Assembly (NCBI GenBank): GCA_949747745.1
Contig: CATKFT010000079.1
Span: forward strand, 1-15,455
Length of the DNA stretch: 15,455 nt
Direction of reading: 5' to 3'
DNA from: an uncultured Clostridia bacterium
GTDB taxonomy: Bacteria; Bacillota_A; Clostridia; TANB77; CAG-508
Below the pieces are notes generated by a model. It ran no database searches and was not told where the DNA came from. It saw only the letters and a program-made list of their open reading frames with translations. Shown here piece after piece: positions 1-6,891 of the stretch (within the stretch, counting starts at the first letter, position 1; the number at the start of each line of letters is the position of its first letter). Both the position numbers and the translations under genes were made by a program.

Positions 1-2
1 AA

Positions 3-1025
3 TGGGTACAAACTTCTATTGTAAGAATGCTTAAAAATCCAATCTATACAGGACGAGTAACGAATAAGAAATCAGAAGTAGCAGATTTCATAACTGGAAC
101 AAGAAAAGATTTACCAGAAGAAGAATGGATTACAGTAGAAAGACCAGAAATAAGAATTATATCAGATGAATTATTTAATAGAGCACAAGGATTACTAGAA
201 CAACGTTCAAAAGAATTTAAGTTAAACAATAAAAGAGAAAAAACAGAATATGTATTTAGTACACTTATCTATTGTAAACATTGTGGATATTCATTTAGAA
301 GAATAAGAAGAAAGTACACAGAAGATGGAAAAGAATATATAAGATGGGTATGTAGTGGAAGAAACTCAATGGGAGTAAATCATTGTCCAAATACAACTGT
401 AATTGATGAAGAAGAACTTTTAAATGCCATAAAAGAATATCTAAAAAGCATTATTTCAAATAAAAAGAACTTTATGAAGGCAGTAGAAAAGGAGTTTGAA
501 AAGATTACCAAATTAAGAGAAAGTAATGAACGAAGTGAAGAAAGCCTTTTAAAAGAAATAGAAAAGATAACTAACAAAAAGCAAAAATATATGGAAATGT
601 TCCAAAATGAAGTAATCAATATACAAGAATTAAAGAAATATACAAATCCATTAAATGAAGATATAGAAAGATTAGAAAGAGAGTTAAAATTAATCTCATC
701 AGAAATAAAAGAAAAAGATGTATTAGAAAAAGAACTATCAAAAACAATTAGCACAGTAGATGATATTTTAAACAACAAAACAATTACAAATGCTATGTTA
801 AAAACAATCATAGATGTAATCGAAGTAGATAGTGACTCAAATGTAGAAGTAAGACTAAAATTATTAAATGAAATAGGAAGTACACCAGCAGTTATAACTA
901 AATTTAATGAAAGCGAAACCAATGTAGGGGCGTCGTCCCGACGTCTGCAGTTACAAAGAACAACCCAAAATAACAAAAATTCAACCGTTCTGGATAGTTA
1001 TGACAGTACACAAAGATGTATCTGA
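3..1025 (+). CDS. Large serine recombinase, 3' part (5' end outside window)
   Basis: C-terminal part of a large serine site-specific recombinase of the type that excises and integrates prophages, ICEs and skin-like elements. The visible frame begins inside the Recombinase domain (motif MLKNPIYTG at about 27-53, then WITVERPEIRIISDELF). A zinc ribbon follows at about 270-395 (CKHC, later VCSGRN and HCPN), then a long Lys/Glu-rich coiled coil (about 410-760). The catalytic resolvase domain with its serine lies upstream of the window. The last residues are unlike the family core: the stop codon at 1023-1025 lies inside sequence encoding SpoIIID, so the gene runs across the element boundary and its C-terminal tail would change on excision. 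Such recombinase genes typically sit at one end of their element, next to the attachment site. No CGG codon occurs in this frame. Confidence 0.93.
   Translation, partial: WVQTSIVRMLKNPIYTGRVTNKKSEVADFITGTRKDLPEEEWITVERPEIRIISDELFNRAQGLLEQRSKEFKLNNKREKTEYVFSTLIYCKHCGYSFRRIRRKYTEDGKEYIRWVCSGRNSMGVNHCPNTTVIDEEELLNAIKEYLKSIISNKKNFMKAVEKEFEKITKLRESNERSEESLLKEIEKITNKKQKYMEMFQNEVINIQELKKYTNPLNEDIERLERELKLISSEIKEKDVLEKELSKTISTVDDILNNKTITNAMLKTIIDVIEVDSDSNVEVRLKLLNEIGSTPAVITKFNESETNVGASSRRLQLQRTTQNNKNSTVLDSYDSTQRCI
997..1014 (+). other. Probable attachment-site junction (element / spoIIID)
   Basis: Upstream of about 1003 the sequence belongs to the recombinase end. From ACAGTACACAAAGAT (1003-1017) it encodes THR-VAL-HIS-LYS-ASP of SpoIIID, matching the family from the recognition helix of its helix-turn-helix onward. 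The residue before (ATG at 1000) does not match the serine expected in SpoIIID (family motif KSTVHKD), which places the junction near 1000-1003. The exact crossover dinucleotide cannot be fixed without the other end of the element. The junction is inferred from where homology starts. Confidence 0.6.
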
Positions 1026-1164
1026 AAGATTACAAAAGATAAACCCTATTCTTGCGATAGAGGTAAGAAAAATATTAGACGAAAATAAAGCAGAAAGACA
1101 TATAAGAGGAGGAATGGCTACTAAGTTAAAATATAGCCATGATAAAAATGAAAATGTAGGATAA
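1003..1164 (+). CDS. spoIIID: SpoIIID, C-terminal part of an interrupted gene
   Basis: Sporulation transcription factor SpoIIID binds DNA in the mother cell and modulates sigma-E and sigma-K regulons. The 53 codons here encode TVHKDVSERLQKINP, then EVRKILDENKAERHIRGG and MATKLKY, which match the C-terminal part of SpoIIID (family length about 80-93 residues) without decay and with an intact stop. The N-terminal 35 or so residues, including the first helix of the HTH, are missing. In their place lies the end of a large serine recombinase gene in another frame. No ribosome binding site precedes the fragment, so it is unlikely to be made alone. In Bacillus spoIIID is next to mbl; here mbl is 4.6 kb downstream. 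The missing half is expected at the far end of the element, and excision would rebuild the gene. Confidence 0.88.
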   Translation, partial: TVHKDVSERLQKINPILAIEVRKILDENKAERHIRGGMATKLKYSHDKNENVG

Positions 1165-1191
1165 AAAACACCACATCAAATGTGGTGTTTT
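1165..1191. terminator. Bidirectional terminator between spoIIID and the zinc-ribbon gene
   Basis: A perfect 12-bp stem (1165-1176 with 1180-1191) closes a CAA loop. The outer A4/T4 arms give a U-run in either direction. It directly follows the spoIIID stop and lies just beyond the convergent zinc-ribbon stop, so it can serve both genes. Confidence 0.85.
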
Positions 1192-1194
1192 CTA

Positions 1195-1365
1195 CTAATT
1201 ATTAAAGTTATTACGTTGTTGTTTTCTAGCTTTTCTACAAGCCGGACATCTTTGTGGTTCATTTGTAAAACCTTTTTCAGCATAAAATTGTTGTTCACCA
1301 GCAGTAAAAACGAATTCTGTACCACAATCTTTACATACTAATGTTTTGTCTTGTAATTCTTCCAT
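1195..1365 (-). CDS. Small zinc-ribbon protein
   Basis: A 56-residue protein, MEELQDKTLVCKDCGTEF then VFTAGEQQFYAEKGF, NEPQRCPACRKARKQQR, ending in an Asn-rich tail. Two CxxC knuckles (CKDC, CPAC) form a probable zinc ribbon of the short family seen widely in Firmicutes (PF13451-like, by memory of the motif TAGEQxFYxEKG). Its function is unknown; the basic tail would suit nucleic-acid contact. It starts at ATG (1363-1365) after a strong AAAGGAGG site. A CGG here spans CCG|GCT, out of frame, and is read normally. Confidence 0.85.
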   Translation of the reverse strand: MEELQDKTLVCKDCGTEFVFTAGEQQFYAEKGFTNEPQRCPACRKARKQQRNNFNN

Positions 1366-1457
1366 ATATAAACCTCCTTTTTAAAATTTGATTTAATTTT
1401 TCTTGACACATTGAACCATCTAAAAAGAAGGAAATAGTCTAAAATTAAATAAATTCA

Positions 1458-1477
1458 TAGTCTTTTAAATAAGACTA
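1458..1477. repeat. Inverted repeat in the spacer upstream of yabG
   Basis: TAGTCTT (1458-1464) is repeated inverted as AAGACTA (1471-1477), and a further TAGTCT lies at about 1435. It sits in the 239-bp AT-rich divergent spacer between the zinc-ribbon gene and yabG. It could be an operator or chance in such AT-rich DNA. I see nothing else in the spacer apart from the yabG promoter. Confidence 0.3.
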
Positions 1478-1543
1478 AATATAACTATAACACAAAAATT
1501 AGTAATATACAAGCAAAAATTAGAAAATAAAAAATATATTTTC

Positions 1544-1570
1544 ACAAAAACCAAAATTCGACATAATATA
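1544..1570 (+). promoter_or_regulatory. Candidate sigma-K promoter of yabG
   Basis: AC at 1544-1545, a 16-base spacer and CATAATATA at 1562-1570 fit the sigma-K pattern AC-N16/17-CATANNNTA exactly. The -10 element lies 35 bases before the start codon. In Bacillus subtilis yabG is transcribed by sigma-K, which supports the reading. The short consensus in AT-rich DNA limits confidence. Confidence 0.5.
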
Positions 1571-1604
1571 TAAAGAGCTACTTGGAAAATAGAGGTGATG
1601 CTTT

Positions 1605-2457
1605 TTGTATAAAATAAAAAAAGGCGATATTGTAGGAAGAATTTCTTATGGGAAAGATATTTTATTTAAGGTTGAAAATATAATAAAACGTTCAGATGGA
1701 AAAAATGTTGCAATTTTAAAAGGACTCATTATTCGAATTGTTGCAGATGCCTATATAGAAGATCTTGTGCCAATGGAGAAAAAGCAAATACAAAATAATA
1801 TGAGAAGCTTAGAAAATAAATTAGAAGATAAAATAAAACGATGTGCAAGAAGAAGAGCATATAAGGAAAAAAGGAGGTTTCTCGGGAGGAACGAAGAAGA
1901 ACAAAATGGAAAAATTTTGCACTTAGATGGGGATAAAAGATATACAGATAAATCTATCAGATATTATAAAAAATTGGGATTAGATGCTGTTGTAAGAAAT
2001 GTTGCTGAAAATAGACAAGAATATGTAGTAATGGATTTATTAAATAGATATAATCCAGATATATTAGTAATTACACGGTCATGATGGAATGATAAAAAAT
2101 GGAACAGGATATAATGATATATATAACTATAGAAACTCGAGATATTTTATAAATACTGTAAGAGAAGCAAAAAAATGGGTGAATATAACAGGCAAAGATT
2201 TAGTTATATTTGCAGGAGCATGTCAGAGTTATTATGAAGCACTAGTTTCAGCAGGAGCAAACTTTGCATCTTCTCCAGCAAGAGTCTTAATTGATTTTAT
2301 GGATCCATTAGTAGTTGCAGAAAAAGTAGCAACAACAGAAGATTATAGGTATATTACAATAAATGATATAGCAGATGAACTAAGAGATGGAACAAAAGGA
2401 ATAAATGGAATTGGCGCAAGAGGAAAAAGAGTTACTAAAATAAGAAATAAAGATTAA
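1605..2457 (+). CDS. yabG: YabG sporulation protease, with one +1 shift at a CGG codon
   Basis: YabG is the mother-cell protease that processes spore coat and coat-assembly proteins, including SpoIVA. It starts at TTG (1605), seven bases after GAGGTG. The N-terminal part has KIKKGDIVGRISYGKD and the conserved KILHLDGD. The in-frame CGG at 2076-2078 would be followed by TCA and a TGA stop. Skipping C2076 gives GHDG (residues 158-161) and then NYRNSRYF, FAGACQS and GANFASSP to the natural stop, 283 residues in total (B. subtilis about 290). His159 and Cys206 sit where I would expect the catalytic pair of this family; that assignment is from memory. A second CGG (1883-1885) spans CTC|GGG and does not shift the frame. 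YabG lies upstream of veg, as in Bacillus. Confidence 0.93.
2073..2079 (+). other. In-frame CGG +1 shift site in yabG
   Basis: ACA-C-GGT: the zero frame reads CGG then TCA TGA. Skipping the C gives Gly158 of the conserved TGHDG motif. The context is not a homopolymer. Confidence 0.85.
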
Positions 2458-2497
2458 AATAGTATAAATTCACAAAAAATTTTAATTGCTTAATAAT

Positions 2498-2527
2498 TCT
2501 AAAAGATATTTAAGTAATATTTTTAGA
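2498..2527. other. AT-rich hairpin downstream of yabG
   Basis: A 12-bp stem with one bulged G (2498-2510 with 2516-2527) closes the loop TAAGT. It could end yabG transcription but lacks a clear U-run. The rest of the 260-bp gap to veg shows only the veg promoter. Confidence 0.3.
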
Positions 2528-2661
2528 GAATATGCAGTTAAAATTTTTTCTATATATAAGCGAAAGTAATGTCTTTGTAATACTAATGTAACATAAATGT
2601 AATAAAACTACATAACCATTGAGAATACTAAACAACACGAATTGACATACAGCTTTGTTTT

Positions 2662-2690
2662 TTGACATTATATAACAGCAATGATATAAT
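2662..2690 (+). promoter_or_regulatory. Consensus SigA promoter of veg
   Basis: TTGACA (2662-2667), a 17-base spacer and TATAAT (2685-2690) with an extended TGA just before the -10. Both hexamers are perfect. The veg promoter of Bacillus is likewise one of the strongest vegetative promoters known. A second TTGACA at 2642 has no good -10. Initiation near 2697 rules out upstream in-frame starts for veg. Confidence 0.88.
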
Positions 2691-2718
2691 AAGCACAAAT
2701 AATGAAGTAGGTGATAAA

Positions 2719-3012
2719 ATGATTTACAGAGATGATATCACAAATTTAAAAACAGACATTACAGATAATATAGGACAAAAAATAATTGTAAAAGGCACAT
2801 TGGGAAGAAACAAATATTTTGAAGAAAAAGCTACAATAGAAAAAACATATCCTAACTTATTTATAGTTAAATATGATGAAAACAATAGAAATGTTACATA
2901 TAGTTACACGGATGTATTAACAAGAACAGTAGAAGTTAGTTTATTTGATGGAGAAAGTTATAATCCAATTATACCACCACAAATAGAAACTAAAAAACAA
3001 AAATACTTGTAA
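2719..3012 (+). CDS. veg: Veg family protein
   Basis: A 97-residue protein of the Veg family, highly expressed small proteins linked to biofilm gene control in Bacillus; the biochemical role is unclear. The family signature is visible: GQKIIVKGTLGRNK (around residues 18-31), ATIEKTYPNLFIVKYD, and SYTDVLTRTVEVS (residues 61-74). I chose ATG 2719, which follows AGGTGAT and lies downstream of the promoter. The in-frame TTG at 2662 is inside the -35 box. The order yabG-veg is conserved with Bacillus. The CGG in ACG|GAT is out of frame and read normally. Confidence 0.9.
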   Translation: MIYRDDITNLKTDITDNIGQKIIVKGTLGRNKYFEEKATIEKTYPNLFIVKYDENNRNVTYSYTDVLTRTVEVSLFDGESYNPIIPPQIETKKQKYL

Positions 3013-3020
3013 ATTTATTA

Positions 3021-3051
3021 AAAAAATTCCTAAATATAGGAATTTTTTTTT
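3021..3051 (+). terminator. Rho-independent terminator after veg
   Basis: A 12-bp perfect stem (3021-3032 with 3037-3048), AATA loop, followed by an unbroken T-run to 3051. It starts 8 bases after the veg stop. Confidence 0.9.
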
Positions 3052-3103
3052 GTCCTTATAATATACATTACTATAAACTAATAAAAAAGAGGAGGAATTA
3101 ACA

Positions 3104-4657
3104 ATGCAGGTAGATGTGACAAAGGAAAATTTTATACTAAATAAAATTATAGGACAAAAAAGTGAACTAATAGTAGTAGAGGGAGATATGATAGTACCAG
3201 ATGTAAAACCAGATATATTAAATACAATAAATACTACAGGTAATGTATGTATATATAAAAAAGAAGTATTAGATGGAAAAGTAAGAATAGATGGGGAAGT
3301 AAATGTATATGTTATATATCTTGCAGATGGAGAACAAGAAGTTACAAGAAGCTTAAATACTAATATAGATTTTACACAAATATTAGATTTTGAAGGTTGT
3401 ACTGGAGATATGAGCTTAGATGAAAATGTAAGTATAAAATCAATTGAATGTAAAATATTAAATGGAAGAAAAATAAATGTAAAAGCAAATTTACAATTTG
3501 AAATGGCAGTATATGCAAATGAAGATGTAAATATTATAAAACAAGTAAATAATATAAAAGACATACAATCACAGGAAACGGAGCTTAAAGTAAATTCACT
3601 AGTAGGAGAAGGATGCCAAAAAGTATTTGCAAAAGATACAATTGTGATAGAAAATATTGACAATTTAGCAGAAATACTAAAAGTAGATTTAGATATTATA
3701 AATAAAGATATAAAAATAAGTTATAATAAAGTCTTAGGAAAGGCTGATATTGCAGTAAAAATGATGTATCTTACAGAAGACAATAGAATAAAAACAGTAG
3801 AAAATAAAATACCAGTAATGGGATTTGTAGATATTGAAAATATAGATGATTCTAATATATGTGATATGAAATATAAATTAAAAAATGTAGTGGTTAAACC
3901 AAATTCAGTAGAAGAACACTCAGTATATATAGAAATAGAAGTAGAACTATATGTAAGGGCATACGAAAATAAAGATATTAAACTTATACAAGATTTATAT
4001 AGTCCAAGTGAAACCCTAGACTTTAATAAAAGATGTGTAAATACTATGGCAAATAAATGTGAAGTAAAAGATACATGTAATATAAGGGAAAAAATAATGG
4101 TTCCTGAAATTAATGGAGCTGAGATATATGATGTGGAAGTAAAGCCAATTATATTAAATAAAAATATTGCAAAAGCAAGAGTAGTATATGAAGGGGAGAT
4201 AGAACTAAACTTTATTTATGCAGGGGCAAATGTAGCGAGAATTGATGTAAAACAAATGAAACTTCCATTTAATTTTACTATAGATTCTGGAGAAATAACA
4301 AAAGATATGAGTATAGAAACAAATGTAGAAGTTACAAATCGTGATTTTATTATAGGAGCAGATGGAAGCATAGATACAAAAATAGATTTAGAATTTGTGT
4401 TAAATATATCAAATACTATAAAAATTAATATTATAGATGAAATAAATATAGACGAAAATAGAGATAGACAAATTTATAGTATGGTAATTTATTTTGTAAA
4501 ACCAAATGATACATTATGGGAAATAGCAAAGAAATTTAGAAGTACAGTAGATGATATTGCAAGAGTTAACAAGATAGAAGACATAAATAAAATTTATCCA
4601 GGACAGCAATTATTTATTCCTAAATATGTATACACAAGAAAAGAGGCAACAGCATAA
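3104..4657 (+). CDS. sipL: SipL-like SPOCS/LysM spore morphogenesis protein
   Basis: A 517-residue protein with the clostridial SipL architecture. Repeated SPOCS (DUF3794) units lie at roughly residues 20-110, 160-255 and 330-430 (first unit VVEGDMIVPDVKPDILN, last with KIMVPEINGAEIYDVEV). A C-terminal LysM domain lies at about 462-508 (VKPNDTLWEIAKKF to YPGQQLFIPKY). SipL binds the ATPase SpoIVA and anchors the basal coat layer to the forespore surface; LysM mediates the SpoIVA contact in C. difficile. There is no signal peptide, consistent with mother-cell cytoplasm. It starts at ATG 3104 after GAGGAGGA. It is a monocistron bounded by terminators, and presumably sigma-E dependent, but I could not identify a convincing sporulation promoter in the 50 bases upstream. 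The single CGG, in ACG|GAG, is out of frame. Confidence 0.88.
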   Translation: MQVDVTKENFILNKIIGQKSELIVVEGDMIVPDVKPDILNTINTTGNVCIYKKEVLDGKVRIDGEVNVYVIYLADGEQEVTRSLNTNIDFTQILDFEGCTGDMSLDENVSIKSIECKILNGRKINVKANLQFEMAVYANEDVNIIKQVNNIKDIQSQETELKVNSLVGEGCQKVFAKDTIVIENIDNLAEILKVDLDIINKDIKISYNKVLGKADIAVKMMYLTEDNRIKTVENKIPVMGFVDIENIDDSNICDMKYKLKNVVVKPNSVEEHSVYIEIEVELYVRAYENKDIKLIQDLYSPSETLDFNKRCVNTMANKCEVKDTCNIREKIMVPEINGAEIYDVEVKPIILNKNIAKARVVYEGEIELNFIYAGANVARIDVKQMKLPFNFTIDSGEITKDMSIETNVEVTNRDFIIGADGSIDTKIDLEFVLNISNTIKINIIDEINIDENRDRQIYSMVIYFVKPNDTLWEIAKKFRSTVDDIARVNKIEDINKIYPGQQLFIPKYVYTRKEATA

Positions 4658-4659
4658 AA

Positions 4660-4689
4660 TAAAAGGAACGTATAAATACGTTCCTTTTA
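4660..4689 (+). terminator. Terminator after sipL
   Basis: A perfect 12-bp stem AAAAGGAACGTA (4661-4672) with its complement at 4677-4688, loop TAAA, with one further T-A pair outside. It begins three bases after the stop. The right arm ends in TTTT. Confidence 0.85.
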
Positions 4690-4857
4690 AAGTACGAAAT
4701 GTATTAGTAGAAAAATGTAGGAATATTTAAATTATTGATTTGAAAAAAATGAATTAAATTGTTTTTATTTTATATAGTAACATTTTCATTATATACTTAA
4801 TAGTAGAAAACAAAACTTACATAAGAAGATTAAAATTATATAAGGAAGGATGCAAAT

Positions 4858-5577
4858 ATGGATACAATTTATTCTAGAAAAAGAATAAGGCTTCCCAAAA
4901 TAGTATACAAAAAGTTTAATTTTTCAAATATGCCACATAAAAATAAGAAAAATGCGAAATTCATTACAATATTTATAGTAGCAATATTAACATTTGTAAT
5001 GATTATTAATAGTATAAATCCTATTGTTGAAAAATTGTGTGAAGATAAAGCAAAAAGTATAGCAACTATTATTTGTAATGAAGAATCTACTAAAATAATT
5101 AATAAATATAAATATGAGGATTTAGTAACAATATACAAAGATTCTAATGAAAATATAACAATGATAAAATCAAATATTACTCCAATAAACTTAATAATAT
5201 CAGATGTTGCAGAAAAAATTCAAAAAAGATTAGAAGAAGTAAAAGAAGAAGAAATAGGAATAAGATTAGGAAGTTTTACTGGAACAAAGATATTATCAGG
5301 AATAGGACCAATAATACATATAAAATTAGAAAACATTGGAAATGTACAAACTGATTTGAGGAGTGAATTTAAAGAAGCGGGAATAAATCAAACTATACAT
5401 AGAATATATTTGCAAGTAGATTGTGAAGTAAATATATTAACACCATATAATGTGATAAGTGACAAAATATCAAATCAAGTATTAATTGCAGAAAATGTAA
5501 TAGTAGGAAAAATACCAGAATCATACTATAATTTAAAAGGACTAAATGCAGGGAATGCTATTGATTTAATCGAATAA
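4858..5577 (+). CDS. yunB: Sporulation protein YunB
   Basis: A 239-residue YunB homologue. YunB is a sigma-E-regulated protein needed for normal spore formation; its molecular role is unknown. A basic N-terminus is followed by one transmembrane segment (about residues 35-53) and a lumenal or extracytoplasmic domain. The domain has the family motifs GSFTGTKILSGIGP (around 140) and DLRSEFKEAGINQTIHRIYL, close to the Bacillus sequence. It starts at ATG 4858 after AAGGAAGGA. It stands alone, 200 bases after the sipL terminator; that spacer shows no clear promoter. The CGG in GCG|GGA is out of frame and read normally. Confidence 0.87.
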   Translation: MDTIYSRKRIRLPKIVYKKFNFSNMPHKNKKNAKFITIFIVAILTFVMIINSINPIVEKLCEDKAKSIATIICNEESTKIINKYKYEDLVTIYKDSNENITMIKSNITPINLIISDVAEKIQKRLEEVKEEEIGIRLGSFTGTKILSGIGPIIHIKLENIGNVQTDLRSEFKEAGINQTIHRIYLQVDCEVNILTPYNVISDKISNQVLIAENVIVGKIPESYYNLKGLNAGNAIDLIE

Positions 5578-5580
5578 GAC

Positions 5581-5659
5581 GAAATTGTTACTGGATAATT
5601 GCTTTTTGTACTAAACTTACGAAAAAAGGCTAAACTTATATCCAGTAACATGAAATTTC
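5581..5659. other. Long structured element between yunB and mbl
   Basis: Nested inverted repeats. The outer arms are GAAATT (5581-5586) with 5654-5659. The middle arms are an 11-bp perfect pair GTTACTGGATA (5587-5597) with 5639-5649. The inner hairpin is GCTTTTTGTA (5601-5610) with 5618-5630 and has bulges. TAAACT occurs twice, once in the apical loop and once in the descending strand. No U-run follows, so it is not a typical terminator. It could be a structured RNA, an mRNA 3' end or a small inverted-repeat remnant. Confidence 0.45.
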
Positions 5660-5677
5660 TTAAATTTTTAAAATCTA

Positions 5678-5706
5678 TTGATATTTTTCTATACATGTAA
5701 TATAAT
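5678..5706 (+). promoter_or_regulatory. SigA promoter of mbl
   Basis: TTGATA (5678-5683), a 17-base spacer and TATAAT (5701-5706), 11 of 12 consensus bases. It leaves a leader of about 58 bases before the mbl start. Confidence 0.75.
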
Positions 5707-5770
5707 TGTAATGAATTTGTAACAATTGGAAATAATAATATATGGATAATTTAGGAAAGGATAGATTTTG

Positions 5771-6775
5771 ATGTTTGGTTTTGGGCAAGATATAGGAATA
5801 GATTTAGGAACAGCAACAGTTATAGCATATGTAAAAGGAAAAGGGATAGTACTTAGAGAACCATCTGTTGTTGCTGTTGACCATAACACAGGAGAAGTAT
5901 TAGCTGTTGGACAAGAAGCAAGAAGAATGCTTGGAAGAACTCCAGGAAATATTGTAGCAACAAGACCATTAAAAGATGGGGTTATTTCAGACTATACTGT
6001 AACAGAAAAAATGCTAAAACATTTTATAAATAAAGTATGTGGAAAATTTATATTTGCACCAAGAATTATGATATGTATACCATCACAAGTAACAGAAGTA
6101 GAAAAAAAAGCTGTTATAGATGCTGCATCACAAGCAGGAGCAAGAAAAGTATACTTAATAGAAGAACCAATTGCAGCAGCAATTGGTGCAGGAATTGATA
6201 TATCAAAACCATGTGGGAATATGATAGTAGATATTGGCGGAGGAACAACAGATATAGCAGTTATTTCTCTTGGTGGTTCTGTTGTAAGTACATCTTTGAA
6301 AATTGCAGGAGATAAGTTTGATGAATATATTATAAAATATATAAAGAAAAAACATAATGTTATGATAGGTGAAAGAACAGCAGAGGACTTAAAGGTAAAT
6401 GTAGGATGTGTATACCCAAGAATACAAGATATAGAAATGGATATAAGAGGAAGAGATTTAGTAACAGGGCTTCCAAAAACTGTTACAATACGTTCAAGTG
6501 AAATGATGGAAGCACTAACAGAACCAGCTATGATGATAGTAGATGCTGTACACTCAGTATTAGAAAAAACACCGCCAGAACTTGCAGCAGATATTAGCGA
6601 TAAAGGAATTTATATGACAGGGGGAGGGTGCTTAGTAGAAGGCTTAGATAAACTTTTACAAGAAAAAACAGGAATAAATGTTATGATAGCACAAGATAGT
6701 GTATCATGTGTAGCATTAGGAACAGGAAAAGCACTAGACAACTTAGATACATTAGATGGAAAATCGAGAGTTTAA
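5771..6775 (+). CDS. mbl: MreB/Mbl-type rod-shape actin homologue
   Basis: A 334-residue bacterial actin of the MreB/Mbl family. It forms ATP-dependent membrane-bound filaments that steer cell-wall synthesis. Actin-fold nucleotide motifs are visible: phosphate 1 DIGIDLGTATV (about residues 7-17), EEPIAAAIGAG (about 138-148), phosphate 2 DIGGGTTDIAV (about 158-168) and the adenosine motif TGGGCLVEG near 285. Length is normal for the family. I call it mbl because spoIIID is nearby, as spoIIID-mbl are neighbours in Bacillus; sequence alone does not separate Mbl from MreB securely. It starts at ATG 5771 after AGGAAAGGA; a TTG directly upstream is less likely. The CGG in GGC|GGA (phosphate 2) is out of frame and read normally. 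Confidence 0.92.
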   Translation: MFGFGQDIGIDLGTATVIAYVKGKGIVLREPSVVAVDHNTGEVLAVGQEARRMLGRTPGNIVATRPLKDGVISDYTVTEKMLKHFINKVCGKFIFAPRIMICIPSQVTEVEKKAVIDAASQAGARKVYLIEEPIAAAIGAGIDISKPCGNMIVDIGGGTTDIAVISLGGSVVSTSLKIAGDKFDEYIIKYIKKKHNVMIGERTAEDLKVNVGCVYPRIQDIEMDIRGRDLVTGLPKTVTIRSSEMMEALTEPAMMIVDAVHSVLEKTPPELAADISDKGIYMTGGGCLVEGLDKLLQEKTGINVMIAQDSVSCVALGTGKALDNLDTLDGKSRV

Positions 6776-6786
6776 AACTAAAAAAT

Positions 6787-6810
6787 AGGCGGACAATAAC
6801 GTTCGCCTTT
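6787..6810 (+). terminator. Probable terminator after mbl
   Basis: An 8-bp stem AGGCGGAC (6787-6794) pairs with GTTCGCCT (6801-6808), including one G-U pair. The loop is AATAAC and a short T-run follows. It starts 11 bases after the mbl stop. Confidence 0.65.
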
Positions 6811-6828
6811 GATTATATTAATATAATC
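6811..6828. repeat. 18-bp perfect palindrome upstream of mtaB
   Basis: GATTATATTAATATAATC reads the same on both strands. It lies between the mbl terminator and mtaB, 64 bases before the mtaB start. It could be an operator for a dimeric repressor, or chance in AT-only sequence. Confidence 0.4.
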
Positions 6829-6891
6829 AATTTTTAAATAAATATTCATATTAAAATTAATACATAAAATGTATGTAAGAAAGGATATGGG

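Noticed and set aside
380..976. Long minus-strand open frame opposite the recombinase, and similar frames opposite other genes
   Set aside because: These mirror AT-rich coding sequence, lack ribosome binding sites and encode low-complexity Ser/Phe/Leu/Ile-rich products.
1881..1889. A further CGG shift site in yabG at CTCGGG
   Set aside because: The CGG spans CTC|GGG and the frame is continuous from before it to HLDGD after it, so no shift is needed.
2662..2718. A longer start for veg at 2662
   Set aside because: This codon is inside the -35 box of the promoter and upstream of the expected transcription start.
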